Positions 51,998 to 62,671 are shown, numbered from the stretch's first letter. The stretch is 64,000 nt of DNA from Hymenobacter sp. DG25B (GCF_000801315.1 NZ_CP010054.1:2480001-2544000), one strand, 5' to 3'. Notes: generated by a model not told the origin, from the sequence alone. Translations and numbers: made by a program.

Positions 51998-52511
51998 GTG
52001 GTTGATTAGCTGCTGCATCGTATTGATTGGTTTTGGCGCGGCGGGGTGCCGCGTGTACTCCTTCACCGGCACCAACATCGACCCCACCGTTAAGACGCTA
52101 TCCATTCTTACCTTCCCTAATAGCGCCCCCAACGGCCCGTCGTCTCTTTCCCAGCGCTTTACGGAAGATTTCAAGGATTATTTTCAGCGCAATACCACGT
52201 TGAAGCTGATAGCGCGCGATGGTGACCTGCAGTTTGAGGGTGCCATCATCGGCTACGATATTGCCCCCGCGGCTATTGAGAAGACCGAAGGGCGCGACCA
52301 GGCAGGCCTGAACCGGCTGACCATTCAGGTGCGGGTAAAATTCACCAATACCAAAGACCCCAAGCAGGATTTCGAGCAGACTTTCCAGAGCTACGGTGAC
52401 TTTCCCGGCTCCCAGGATGCCACGCAAATCAATAATAACCAGACCGAGGTACGTCGCATTACGGAGCGCATTATTACGGATGCCTTTAATAAATCCGTAG
52501 CCAACTGGTAG
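51978..52511 (+). CDS. lptE: LPS assembly lipoprotein LptE
   Basis: A 177-residue lipoprotein (signal peptide with lipobox GFGAAGC, Cys24), the plug of the LptD outer-membrane LPS translocon. RVYSFTGTNIDPTVKTLSILTFPN, FTEDFKDYFQRNTTLKLI, DLQFEGAIIGYDIAP, and FEQTFQSYGDF are typical of the LptE family (PF04390). It begins inside the end of the sigma-54 activator gene, so translation is coupled. lptD is not in this window. Function in LPS export is inferred from the family. Confidence 0.9.
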   Translation: MTWNSYKWLISCCIVLIGFGAAGCRVYSFTGTNIDPTVKTLSILTFPNSAPNGPSSLSQRFTEDFKDYFQRNTTLKLIARDGDLQFEGAIIGYDIAPAAIEKTEGRDQAGLNRLTIQVRVKFTNTKDPKQDFEQTFQSYGDFPGSQDATQINNNQTEVRRITERIITDAFNKSVANW

Positions 52512-52655
52512 CCGCCGCGCGTGCTTTACTGGCTAAATTGCTGTATTGTTGTTATTCGGTAGTGCCCGTGGTACGGGTGCCGTGCCGTATCGCTCTTTTT
52601 TGCACCGGAAGGCTTCCGTCTTTCGCCCTATCACCCGCCGCAACCCTAGTTTTCC

Positions 52656-53957
52656 ATGACCCGTGCGTCCCTGCTGCAGATTCTGGACCATGTAACTTCC
52701 ATTTCAGAAGCTGAAACCCGGGAGTTGGAGCAGCTGGCGGCCACCTTTCCGTATTGCCAAACGGCGCACCTGCTGCTGGCCAAAGCTGCGCACGACCACG
52801 GCAGCATGTTGGCCAGCCAGCGCCTGCGCCACGCCGCCACCTACGCCACCGACCGCCAGCTGTTGCGTGAACTGATTGAGCGGCAGCCACAACCTGCTGC
52901 ACCATTTATAGCGGCCCCAGCCGCCATGGCTGTACCGGAGCCAGCGGTAACGGAGGAAGCGCCCGGTGTGCCCACGGAGGAAGAAATTTCCCTTCTGCCC
53001 GTAGCGGACCCCACGTCACTTGAGTTAGCTTCCCCGCTGGTCCCTGAAGCAGATATAACCCCGGAAAACCCTGCCCTGGAAAGTGAGCCTGAAACACTAG
53101 CAGCAATAACCCTTACGCCAGAAGTCCCAGTTGAAGCGGCTCCGGAGGAAGTGCCGATAGTTTCGGATGAAGTTATAAACGAAGCGGTTGAAGAGCCTGC
53201 GGAGGTTGAAGCACAGGCGGAAGCACTGGAAAACTCGTCAGAACCGGAAGTAGAAGAATCTACAGAGCCGGCTGTGCTTATTCTTGCCGAAGAAGAAAGC
53301 ACCACTTCCTCAGTAGCCTCCTCTGAAACAGAACCCCTTGTCGGCGGCATTCTGGATGAGCTGCCCCCGGTGGCCCCTCCTATCCGGCCGCCGGCCGATG
53401 CCGGCTCTTCCCGCTTTGAGTATGGCTTTGAAGAGCCGGCCCCGTTAGTTCCTCCCGTGCTGTATCAGCTGCCGGAACTGGAAGATGCCACTCCCAAAAC
53501 AGGCATTCCGGCCTTTTTCGCCGATAATGAGTTGGGCTACGGCTTGCCTTGCGGCAGTAGAATGGGCTTTGCCCTAATGCCGCGCAGCGAAGAAACGGTG
53601 GATCTGCCGCTATCAGCTTTCTTTGAACCGGATGCCGTACTGTTGGCCCATGCCGAGGCCAATCGTCCTGCGGCGCCACCGGCTCCTTCCTCCTTCGAGC
53701 TGATCAACCGTTTCCTGAAGATTCAGCCCCGGTTGAAAGCGCCGGCTACGCTGCCGCCCGTGGATGAACAGCAGGATTTATCGGTGCGCAGTACCAGCAT
53801 TGTGCCGCAGCTGGCCTCCGAAAGCCTGGCCAAAATAATGGTCCGGCAGGGCAAGGTGGCCAAAGCCATTGAAATATATGAACAGCTGATGGTGCGCCAG
53901 CCCGAAAAAAAGACGTACTTTGCCGACCAAATTAATCAACTGAAACTTTCGGAGTAG
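52656..53957 (+). CDS. Conserved protein with acidic low-complexity centre and TPR-like end
   Basis: A 433-residue cytoplasmic protein between lptE and secG. Residues 1-75 are helical (MTRASLLQILDHVTSISEAETRELEQLAATFPYCQTAHLLLAKAAHDHGS ...), residues about 80-260 are Glu/Pro/Ala-rich and disordered, about 285-330 form a conserved patch, and the last 55 residues (QLASESLAKIMVRQGKVAKAIEIYEQLMVRQPEKKTYFADQINQLK) fit one tetratricopeptide-like unit. Proteins of this make-up sit at the same place in other Bacteroidota but have no assigned role. Its stop codon touches the secG start, so it is in the same operon. Confidence 0.75.
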   Translation: MTRASLLQILDHVTSISEAETRELEQLAATFPYCQTAHLLLAKAAHDHGSMLASQRLRHAATYATDRQLLRELIERQPQPAAPFIAAPAAMAVPEPAVTEEAPGVPTEEEISLLPVADPTSLELASPLVPEADITPENPALESEPETLAAITLTPEVPVEAAPEEVPIVSDEVINEAVEEPAEVEAQAEALENSSEPEVEESTEPAVLILAEEESTTSSVASSETEPLVGGILDELPPVAPPIRPPADAGSSRFEYGFEEPAPLVPPVLYQLPELEDATPKTGIPAFFADNELGYGLPCGSRMGFALMPRSEETVDLPLSAFFEPDAVLLAHAEANRPAAPPAPSSFELINRFLKIQPRLKAPATLPPVDEQQDLSVRSTSIVPQLASESLAKIMVRQGKVAKAIEIYEQLMVRQPEKKTYFADQINQLKLSE

Positions 53958-54344
53958 ATGTACATTGCCCTGATCAGCCTAATCATTTTTGTGTGCTTCT
54001 TGCTAGCCCTGGTGGTGCTGGCCCAGAATCCTAAAGGAGGCGGACTTTCCAGCCAGTTTGGCGCCGGCGGCACTGCCCAGCTTATGGGCGTGAAACGCAC
54101 CGGCGACCTGCTGGAACGCCTGACCTGGGGCTTTGCCATTGCCCTGATGGTATTGTCGCTGGGCACCCAGATGGTAAATAGCGCCTCTGGTGATAGTGCT
54201 CCGGTACGGAGTGTAAACCAGCAGCGCGCTATGGAAACGCAGGTTCCTGCTACCATGCCCGCCCCGGCTCCTACCGCACCCGCACCTTCTGCCCCTGCAC
54301 AGCAGGCACCGGCTACTGCGCCCGCTACCACGCCGGCTCCTTAA
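53958..54344 (+). CDS. secG: Preprotein translocase subunit SecG
   Basis: A 128-residue membrane subunit that helps the SecYEG channel. It has two helices (MYIALISLIIFVCFLLALVVLAQNP and LTWGFAIALMVLSLGTQMV) separated by the conserved loop KGGGLSSQFGAGGTAQLMGVKRTGDLLE. The C-terminal 50 residues are an Ala/Pro/Gln tail, longer than in E. coli and typical of the phylum. It starts directly after the stop of the upstream gene (TAG then ATG) and is followed by a strong terminator, so it is the last gene of the operon. Confidence 0.95.
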   Translation: MYIALISLIIFVCFLLALVVLAQNPKGGGLSSQFGAGGTAQLMGVKRTGDLLERLTWGFAIALMVLSLGTQMVNSASGDSAPVRSVNQQRAMETQVPATMPAPAPTAPAPSAPAQQAPATAPATTPAP

Positions 54345-54366
54345 GCAATTTGCTTTTTAGATTTTG

Positions 54367-54404
54367 AACGGGTGGCTTTCCTTAGGGGAGCCACCCGTTT
54401 TTTT
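54367..54404 (+). terminator. Rho-independent terminator of secG operon
   Basis: Stem AACGGGTGGCTTTCC/GGAGCCACCCGTT with a seven-T run, 22 bases after the secG stop. Confidence 0.9.
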
Positions 54405-54598
54405 GTGTCTTATTTAAAATATATTTTTATTTCAAGATTAAATTATACATTTACTGAGTACCATTTCGTAATTATGGCAGCCTTTAAGTCAAGCGGAAAA
54501 CTACTTCCTGGTTAGTTACTTCTTGCTCGGATTCCACCGGCGCAGTGCCATACTTCGGTTTTGATGCCTGCCATGCCTCTTTGTTATTCTATCCGGTG

Positions 54599-56359
54599 AT
54601 GAAAAAGTCTGGGGTTTCTACTGCTTTAGCCGTGCTTCTGCTACTACTGGCGGCTTTTACGTGGATTAATAAACGATATACCACCATCCTGCCTTTGCAG
54701 GAGCAGCTTTCTCAGCCCGTATTAGAAGTAGTAGAAGCCGGCACATTTGTTCCGGCCAGAGCACAGGGTTCAGTTGGCAGCAACCTGCGCCATTACTCAA
54801 TGCGCTGGAACCCCGCCACTGCCTATTCTCTACCCATCAGGACTGAGCTACCCGTACTCCCGGCAAAGTATTCCGTGTTACTGACCATTGAGCTATGGCC
54901 CGAAAAAGACCTGCTTACGGCTCCCAATGATGTAATGCAGGAACTGATGCAAGGCGCTTTCGATCAGCAGATAGACCAGCTTTGCGCCCGTATTGCCGCC
55001 CAGCAGAATACGTACTACCTGCGCTTAAACCCGGAAATGGAGGTACCGGCTAAAGTGTATCCCTGGCAAAACCAGGCACCCAAATCCTTCAGCAATGCTT
55101 ACCGGTATTTCGCACAGCGCTGCCGCAAGCTGGCCCCGCAGGCCAAGCTGGTATGGGGCCCGGCCGGCTACCCCGGCGACTTAGAGTTCTGGCCTGGTGC
55201 CGATGTGGTGGATCTGGTCAGCATTACGCTGGGCAGTGCTTCCGAAGCGCAGGCCCCGGCCTACCCGGGCGGCAGTACCGGGCCGGATGCTTTGCTGCGA
55301 AAGCTGCACCGCGTGGCTATAGTAGAGAAACCAGTGGTCATCCTGGGCTCCCCGGCAGTACCGCGGAAGAGCTTTCAGCGAGAGTGGCTGGTAGCCGCCG
55401 CCCGGGACATGCGCGCCCATCAGCAGTGGATGGCACAAAGCGCACACTCTGCCCGCGCATTGCGCCGGTCCATTCAAAGCAAAGCAGCAGATACGCCACC
55501 CGTGTTGGGCGTACTAGACCGCAACCATTTGTTGGTAGACCAGCCGGCGGTCCGGGTAGAGCATCTGTTCACGGATTGGCTCCAGATAATGAACGGTGGA
55601 CTGCAGAAAGACCTGCAGGGCGTGTTCAGCAGGAATCATGACGTTATTTTGACCGTGGAGCCCTGGAATGGGCCTGACAAGCCCCGGGACCCGAATGTGC
55701 TGGCTAATATCCTGCGTGGCCACTACGATAAGCAGCTCAAAACCCTGTATGGCCTGCTGGCCAATACGCGGCACACTATATACCTGCGCTGGGCCCATGA
55801 GATGGAAATACCTATTACGCGCTACGCCTGGCAAAGCCAGAACCCGCTGACCTACATTAAGGCGTACCGCTATTTTGCCTTATTCAACCAGGAGAATAAC
55901 GCTGATATCCGGTTAGTGTGGGGTCCGGCCGGCGACCGGGGCTCCCTGGATTTCTGGCCCGGCGACGATGTGGTGGACTATATCAGTATTGCCATTTATG
56001 GCCTTCCGGACAAGAATATTACCGATCATACGCAGCAGGAAACATTCCGTGACATATTCCTGCGCAAAACCTGCCGGATGGAATTTGTCCACAAGCCTAT
56101 TTTCATAACTGAATTTGGGGTGAAAGGCCCCGATGATTTTCAGCAACAGTGGCTCCAGGGTGCTGCCCAGACCCTCCGGGAACACCCGGAAGTGGTTGGC
56201 GCCTGCTACTTCAATTGGCAAGACTTGCCGGAGGCCTGGGGCAATATTCAGGCCCCGGACTGGAGCATTACCCCGGCAGCCTTTAATAAGTTTGCGGCTA
56301 TGCTGCAGGCTACACCGCCTCCCGCTGACCGTGCACAAAGCCTGGCAAAGGCTAACTGA
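54599..56359 (+). CDS. Exported protein with two GH26-like domains, the first lacking the nucleophile
   Basis: A 586-residue protein with an N-terminal membrane anchor or uncleaved signal (MKKSGVSTALAVLLLLLAAFTWI). Two halves align to each other: residues about 95-280 (LLTIELWPEKDLLTAP ... YYLRLNPEMEVPAKVYPWQN ... LVWGPAGYPGDLEFWPGADVVD) and about 350-570 (ILTVEPWNGPDKPRDP ... IYLRWAHEMEIPITRYAWQS ... LVWGPAGDRGSLDFWPGDDVVD). They resemble glycoside hydrolase family 26 beta-mannanase-like enzymes. In the second half the acid/base pair (Glu401/Glu403 in HEME) and nucleophile Glu505 (FITEFGV) are present. In the first half the NPEME motif is kept (Glu146/148), but the nucleophile position is Gly250 (VVILGSPAV). 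Start at the ATG at 54599; substrate unknown. Confidence 0.78.
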   Translation: MKKSGVSTALAVLLLLLAAFTWINKRYTTILPLQEQLSQPVLEVVEAGTFVPARAQGSVGSNLRHYSMRWNPATAYSLPIRTELPVLPAKYSVLLTIELWPEKDLLTAPNDVMQELMQGAFDQQIDQLCARIAAQQNTYYLRLNPEMEVPAKVYPWQNQAPKSFSNAYRYFAQRCRKLAPQAKLVWGPAGYPGDLEFWPGADVVDLVSITLGSASEAQAPAYPGGSTGPDALLRKLHRVAIVEKPVVILGSPAVPRKSFQREWLVAAARDMRAHQQWMAQSAHSARALRRSIQSKAADTPPVLGVLDRNHLLVDQPAVRVEHLFTDWLQIMNGGLQKDLQGVFSRNHDVILTVEPWNGPDKPRDPNVLANILRGHYDKQLKTLYGLLANTRHTIYLRWAHEMEIPITRYAWQSQNPLTYIKAYRYFALFNQENNADIRLVWGPAGDRGSLDFWPGDDVVDYISIAIYGLPDKNITDHTQQETFRDIFLRKTCRMEFVHKPIFITEFGVKGPDDFQQQWLQGAAQTLREHPEVVGACYFNWQDLPEAWGNIQAPDWSITPAAFNKFAAMLQATPPPADRAQSLAKAN

Positions 56360-56530
56360 TCTGGCGGGCATGGCCGGTAAACCTGACACGAGTGGCAGAT
56401 TTCAAGGAAAAAACTAGTCACAAATCCGGGTCCGGCGTTCATTCTGTCAGGTTTAGTAGGGCTGGCACAAGAAGTGCGGACTGCGGGCACACGCAACCTT
56501 TGTGTACACCCTTCATCCAAAACATACTTT

Positions 56531-56821
56531 ATGTCACTTAGCATGAAACCACTGGCTGACCGCGTCATCATCGCGCCAGCTGCTGCCGAGGAGAAAACCA
56601 AATCGGGCATCATCATCCCCGATACGGCTAAGGAAAAGCCCCAGCGTGGCGAAGTAGTAGCCGTAGGCGAAGGCAAAGTGGCCGACAACGGCACCACCCT
56701 CAAGCCCCAGGTGAGCGTAGGCGACCAGGTGCTGTATGGCAAATATGCCGGCACGGAAATCACCATTGAAGGCAAGGACTACCTCATCATGCGTGAGTCC
56801 GATATCCTGGCGGTGCTCTAA
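56531..56821 (+). CDS. groES: Co-chaperonin GroES
   Basis: A 96-residue cap of the GroEL chaperonin. [29 protein letters not shown] at the start is the classic start of the family, followed by [13 protein letters not shown], the mobile loop region and [13 protein letters not shown] at the end. Start at the ATG at 56531 ([11 protein letters not shown]...); the internal ATG at 56543 (MKPLADR) would also be possible. An upstream frame extension has no support. It lies 45 bases before groEL. AACCTTTG at 56495 is a weak promoter-like word. No CIRCE element was seen. Confidence 0.97.
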   Translation: MSLSMKPLADRVIIAPAAAEEKTKSGIIIPDTAKEKPQRGEVVAVGEGKVADNGTTLKPQVSVGDQVLYGKYAGTEITIEGKDYLIMRESDILAVL

Positions 56822-56860
56822 GCCCTGCCTTTTCTTTCTCCTGATTTCATACCTCTGTAA

Positions 56861-58513
<1,653 letters not shown>

Positions 58514-58548
58514 GATCATCCGTCTGGTGCATTACTAGCCTAGACTAT

Positions 58549-58586
58549 AAAAAGCCCCGCTGGACGTTGTCCAGCGGGGCTTTCTT
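58549..58586 (+). terminator. Rho-independent terminator of groESL
   Basis: Stem AAAAAGCCCCGCTGGAC/GTCCAGCGGGGCTTT with a two-base loop, a T-rich tail. Confidence 0.9.
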
Positions 58587-58601
58587 ATTTGGAGGAGCAA
58601 C

Positions 58602-58847
58602 TCACTTTTTATTGATTAGCTGGTTACTAAACCCGATTAACAGCATCACTAAAACGAATAAGCCTCCGGTTACCCATTTCATAAATCTATAGTCGGCACA
58701 TAAGTCGCGGCCTGACACAAGAGAAAGGCAACTGTCCGCCCCGGTTTCATATTTTAGGCTGACCTGCACGCTAACCAAGCTCAACCCCGCGCACAGAACT
58801 GCGAAGCTGGAGAATATTATCAGGACTGTATGCACCCGGTCTGACAT
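58602..58847 (-). CDS. Small membrane protein, unknown function
   Basis: An 81-residue protein with two membrane helices (VLIIFSSFAVLCAGLSLVSV and WVTGGLFVLVMLLIGFS) separated by a 25-residue loop with two Cys (DSCLSLVSGRDLCADYR), which could form a disulfide on the periplasmic side. It starts at the ATG at 58847; a longer frame to 58943 runs into the POT terminator and lacks a good start. No family recognised. It is in the same direction as the POT gene, but a terminator lies between. Confidence 0.55.
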   Translation of the reverse strand: MSDRVHTVLIIFSSFAVLCAGLSLVSVQVSLKYETGADSCLSLVSGRDLCADYRFMKWVTGGLFVLVMLLIGFSNQLINKK

Positions 58848-58916
58848 AAAGTGGGTAAGTCTTAAAAACAATGGATAACTCCGCAAAACAAGCCATTTCA
58901 GTATTGCTGCTAAATT

Positions 58917-58955
58917 AAAAGCCCTAATGACATTACATGTCATTAGGGCTTTTTG
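58917..58955. terminator. Bidirectional terminator of the POT transporter gene
   Basis: Perfect palindrome AAAAAGCCCTAATGACA and complement around a four-base loop, with A and T runs; 20 bases after the POT stop codon. Confidence 0.85.
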
Positions 58956-58976
58956 ATAATCACTCCAGAAGCTGCT

Positions 58977-60713
58977 TTACGCAGTTACAGGCTCCTCCAT
59001 CATGGTGTAGAGGCGCTTGTAAAGCACGAACAGAATCAGCGAAGCAACGGCCGACATGCCCACGAAAATCATAAAGAAATCGTAGAGGCTGGTGATCTGA
59101 AAGCCGAGGAAAGTAGGCCAGTGAGAGGTCAGTTCCAGGCTGCTGAGCTTGGCGGTAATGTCGGCGGTGGCCTGCGTGGTGCCGTTCAGGATGTTGGGCA
59201 GGTTGATGCCTTCTTTAGCTGCTTTAGCAAACTCGCCGGGGCCGGGAGGATACAGGCCGGAAAGTACGCCAGCCAGCTTGTTGCCGGCGGCAGTAGCCAG
59301 GAACCACACGGCCATCAGCAGGGAAGCAAAGCGGGCGGGCGCCAGCTTATTCACCAGAGCCAGGCCAATGGGCGACAAACACAACTCTGCAAAGGTGTGC
59401 ACCATGTACATGGTAATCAGCCAGAACATGCTCACTTTGGTGGTAGCGTCCACACCTTTCACGCCGAAGGCAATGATGAGGTAACCAACGGCCATCAGCA
59501 TAAGGCTGATCGACATTTTCAGGGGTGAGGAAGGCTCGGCGCCCCGTTTGCCCAGCCACGTCCAGAGCACCGCGAAGATGGGCGCGAATATAATGATAAA
59601 CAGGGCGTTAGCCGACTGGAAATAAGAAGCTGGTACTACAGCCGAACCCAGCGTACGGTCCGTCTGCTCATCGGCAAAGAAGGTGAGCGAGGCACCCGCC
59701 TGCTCAAACGTGCCCCAGAAGAAGATAACGAAGAAGCTCAGGATGAAAATAACGTAGATCTTCTGCTTTTCGCGGGCCGTGAGCGTAGAGTCGGTCAGGA
59801 TAGTGATGGGCGCTACAATCATAGCCGAGAATACCAGCGCGCCAATCCAGTCGCGGTTCATCAGCCAGGCAATGGCGGCATATATAACCACAAACAGGCC
59901 AATGAGCATGGGCAGCTTGCTGGCGAAGCTCTTGCTGGGCTGCGCAAGGGTTTCGGCCCGTACCGGAGCATCGGTTTGGGTAGGCACCACGGGGGAGTGC
60001 TCCACGCTGCGCTCGGGCTTGGCGCCAAGGGGGGCGCCGGTGGCTGTTACCACATATTTGTGCTTGAGCAGCTCAAACGTAATGGTGCCCAGCAGCATAC
60101 CAATACCAGCGGCCAGGAAGCCCCACTTAAAGTCGGCGGGGTTGCCGGTGTCGCCCAGGGTACCGCACACCAGCGGCGACATAAAGGCGCCCAGGTTGAT
60201 ACCCATGTAGAAAATGGTATAGGCCGCATCAATACGCTTGTCGCCGGCGGGGTACAGCGTACCCACCATGGAGGAGATATTGGGCTTGAAGAAGCCGTTA
60301 CCGAAAATCAGCAGGCCCAGGCCCAGAAAGAACAGCAGCAGCTGCATCTGAGGGGCATCGGCCTGGCCCGTCTGGTAGAGGGATGCACTGAAGAAAAGAG
60401 CAAACTGCCCGGCGGCCATCATCAGGCCCCCAATGAGAATTGAGCGGCGGTTGCCCCAATAGCGGTCGGCCACGTAGCCGCCCAGCAGCGGCGTGAGGTA
60501 CACCAGGCTGGTGTAGTTACCATAAATGAGCGACGACATCTCCTTGTTCATCAGGAGGGCCTTGATCATGTACAGCGACAAGAGGGCGCGCATGCCATAA
60601 TAGCTGAAACGCTCCCACATTTCTGTGGCGAAAAGTACGTACAGGCCCCGCGGGTGTCCGCTGTTCGCGGCTACGGGCGGCTGTTGATGAAGAGCAGCAG
60701 ATGTTGTTTGCAT
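58977..60713 (-). CDS. Peptide MFS transporter (POT/PTR family)
   Basis: A 578-residue inner-membrane proton-coupled oligopeptide importer with about 14 hydrophobic helices. The family's ExxERFxYYG motif appears as FATEMWERFSYYGMRALLSLY at about residues 27-47, followed by GGYVADRYWGNRRSILIGG (loop between helices 2 and 3) and the PTR2 signature LFFLGLGLLIFGNGFFKPNISSMVG. The middle has an extra soluble loop of about 60 residues (VVTATGAPLGAKPERSVEHSPVVPTQTDAP). Start at the ATG at 60713; the longer frame is not supported. Peptide specificity unknown. Confidence 0.93.
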   Translation of the reverse strand: MQTTSAALHQQPPVAANSGHPRGLYVLFATEMWERFSYYGMRALLSLYMIKALLMNKEMSSLIYGNYTSLVYLTPLLGGYVADRYWGNRRSILIGGLMMAAGQFALFFSASLYQTGQADAPQMQLLLFFLGLGLLIFGNGFFKPNISSMVGTLYPAGDKRIDAAYTIFYMGINLGAFMSPLVCGTLGDTGNPADFKWGFLAAGIGMLLGTITFELLKHKYVVTATGAPLGAKPERSVEHSPVVPTQTDAPVRAETLAQPSKSFASKLPMLIGLFVVIYAAIAWLMNRDWIGALVFSAMIVAPITILTDSTLTAREKQKIYVIFILSFFVIFFWGTFEQAGASLTFFADEQTDRTLGSAVVPASYFQSANALFIIIFAPIFAVLWTWLGKRGAEPSSPLKMSISLMLMAVGYLIIAFGVKGVDATTKVSMFWLITMYMVHTFAELCLSPIGLALVNKLAPARFASLLMAVWFLATAAGNKLAGVLSGLYPPGPGEFAKAAKEGINLPNILNGTTQATADITAKLSSLELTSHWPTFLGFQITSLYDFFMIFVGMSAVASLILFVLYKRLYTMMEEPVTA

Positions 60714-60909
60714 GAATGGTGAGTGAGTAAGGAAAGATGAAAACAGGGTTCCTGTTCGCTGCAACCGAACGAGGGTTGGTAAATCTACAAAACTTTCCAA
60801 ACTGCAGACATTACCGGACTAATTCGCTGGAAACCGGAAAAAGCGTGCAAAAAGCATAAGCGAATTTTCGCTCTTTTTTATTAGGTACTGACTAAGTCGG
60901 GTTTTTGTC

Positions 60910-60917
60910 TATTTTTG
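60910..60917 (+). promoter_or_regulatory. Predicted -7 element of pckA
   Basis: TATTTTTG on the plus strand, leader about 48 bases. No clear -33 box. Confidence 0.4.
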
Positions 60918-60969
60918 TCTCCTGATTCCCCATTTTTCCCACCCACCCTTTAACCTCGTTTTCGGCCCT

Positions 60970-62595
60970 ATGCAAGATTCTGCCGCCAACGTCCTCCCCC
61001 GCCTTCAGCCTCTGGGCTTTACGCGTACCTCTGGTCCGGTCCACCTGAACCTTACCCCCGCCGAGCTGGTAGAACAGGCCCTGCGCCGCGGCGAAGGCAC
61101 CCTCACCGACAATGGCGCCCTCATGGCTGACACCGGCAAATTCACCGGCCGCTCGCCCAAGGACCGCTTTGTAGTGAAGGATGCCAGCACCGAAGACAGC
61201 GTTTGGTGGGGCGACATCAACATTGCCTTTGATCCAGCGAAATTTGATCAGCTGCAGGCCAAAATGGTGCAGTACCTGGCCGACAAAGAGCTGTTTGTGC
61301 GTGATGCCTATGCCGGTGCCCACCCCGACTATCAGCTGAAGCTCCGCGTAGTAAACGAGCTAGCCTGGCACAACTTGTTCTGCTACAACATGTTCCTGCG
61401 CCCCGCCGAAGGCGCTGATACTACCTGGACGCCGGACTTCAGCATCATCTGTGCCCCTGGCTTTGAGGCCGACCCCGCCGTGGATGGCACCCGCCAGAGC
61501 AATTTCGCTATTATCAACTTCGCGAAGAAGATGATTCTGATTGGTGGTACGGGCTACGCCGGCGAGATGAAGAAAGGCATCTTTGGCGTGCTGAACTACC
61601 TGCTGCCCCACGAGAAAAACACGCTGAGCATGCACTGCTCGGCCAACATTGGCGAGCAGGGCGACACCGCCATTTTCTTCGGCCTATCGGGCACCGGCAA
61701 GACCACCCTCTCCGCCGACCCGCACCGCGGCCTCATCGGCGACGATGAGCACGGCTGGATGCCCGGCAACGCCGGTATCTTCAACTTTGAAGGCGGCTGC
61801 TACGCCAAGGTTATCGACCTGAGCCAGGAGAAGGAGCCCCAGATCTGGGATGCTATTCGCTTTGGCTCCATTGTGGAGAACACACGCTTTATTCCCGGCA
61901 CCCGCACGGTAGACTACACCAACAAATCGGTAACGGAAAACACGCGCACGGCTTATCCTATCGGCTTTATTGATAATGCGGTAGAGCCTTCTGTGGGCGG
62001 CGTGCCCAAGAACATCTTCTTCCTCACCGCCGATGCCTTTGGCGTACTGCCTCCCATCAGCAAGCTGGACAAGAGCCATGCTATGTACCACTTCATGTCG
62101 GGCTACACGGCTAAGGTGGCGGGCACAGAAGTAGGCATTACGGAGCCCCAGACCACCTTCTCGGCCTGCTTTGGCCAGGTATTCCTGCCCCTGCACCCCA
62201 CTAAGTACGCGGAGATGCTGGGCAAGAAGATGGAGGAGCACGATGTAAACGTGTGGCTGATTAACACCGGCTGGACGGGCGGTAGCTACGGCACCGGCTC
62301 CCGCATGAAACTTCCCTACACCCGCGCCATGATTACGGCCGCCCTAAACGGTAAGCTGGATGATGTGGAGTTTGTGAAGCACCCGGTATTCGGCGTAGAA
62401 ATGCCCGTTTCGCTGGCTGGCGTTCCTGCCGAAATACTGGACCCGCGCAACACGTGGTCGGATAAAGAAGCTTATGATAAAACGGCTGCTTCGCTGGCGG
62501 AGAAATTCGTGCACAACTTCCAGAAGTATGCCGATTTCGCCAACGAAGAAATTCTGGCCGGCGCCCCAAAGGTGGCCGCTGAAGCTGGCGTATAA
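60970..62595 (+). CDS. pckA: Phosphoenolpyruvate carboxykinase (ATP)
   Basis: A 541-residue gluconeogenic enzyme that converts oxaloacetate and ATP to phosphoenolpyruvate and CO2. The P-loop is FGLSGTGKTTLSADPHRGLIGDDEHGW (residues about 237-263), the metal/substrate sites are in GRSPKDRFVV and MHCSANIG, and WLINTGWTGGSYGTGSRMKLPYTRAMI is the phosphoryl-site signature. It is the ATP type, distinct from the GTP type. Monocistronic, with a terminator after the gene. Confidence 0.97.
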   Translation: MQDSAANVLPRLQPLGFTRTSGPVHLNLTPAELVEQALRRGEGTLTDNGALMADTGKFTGRSPKDRFVVKDASTEDSVWWGDINIAFDPAKFDQLQAKMVQYLADKELFVRDAYAGAHPDYQLKLRVVNELAWHNLFCYNMFLRPAEGADTTWTPDFSIICAPGFEADPAVDGTRQSNFAIINFAKKMILIGGTGYAGEMKKGIFGVLNYLLPHEKNTLSMHCSANIGEQGDTAIFFGLSGTGKTTLSADPHRGLIGDDEHGWMPGNAGIFNFEGGCYAKVIDLSQEKEPQIWDAIRFGSIVENTRFIPGTRTVDYTNKSVTENTRTAYPIGFIDNAVEPSVGGVPKNIFFLTADAFGVLPPISKLDKSHAMYHFMSGYTAKVAGTEVGITEPQTTFSACFGQVFLPLHPTKYAEMLGKKMEEHDVNVWLINTGWTGGSYGTGSRMKLPYTRAMITAALNGKLDDVEFVKHPVFGVEMPVSLAGVPAEILDPRNTWSDKEAYDKTAASLAEKFVHNFQKYADFANEEILAGAPKVAAEAGV

Positions 62596-62610
62596 GGCTT
62601 ACTGCTTTCA

Positions 62611-62653
62611 ACAAAAAATCCCCATCGGCAGCTGCCGGTGGGGATTTTTGTTG
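62611..62653. terminator. Bidirectional terminator after pckA
   Basis: Stem CAAAAAATCCCCA/TGGGGATTTTTGTTG around a short central stem; serves pckA and the converging SDR gene. Confidence 0.85.
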
Positions 62654-62671
62654 ACGGTTGGAGTGGCGGGG

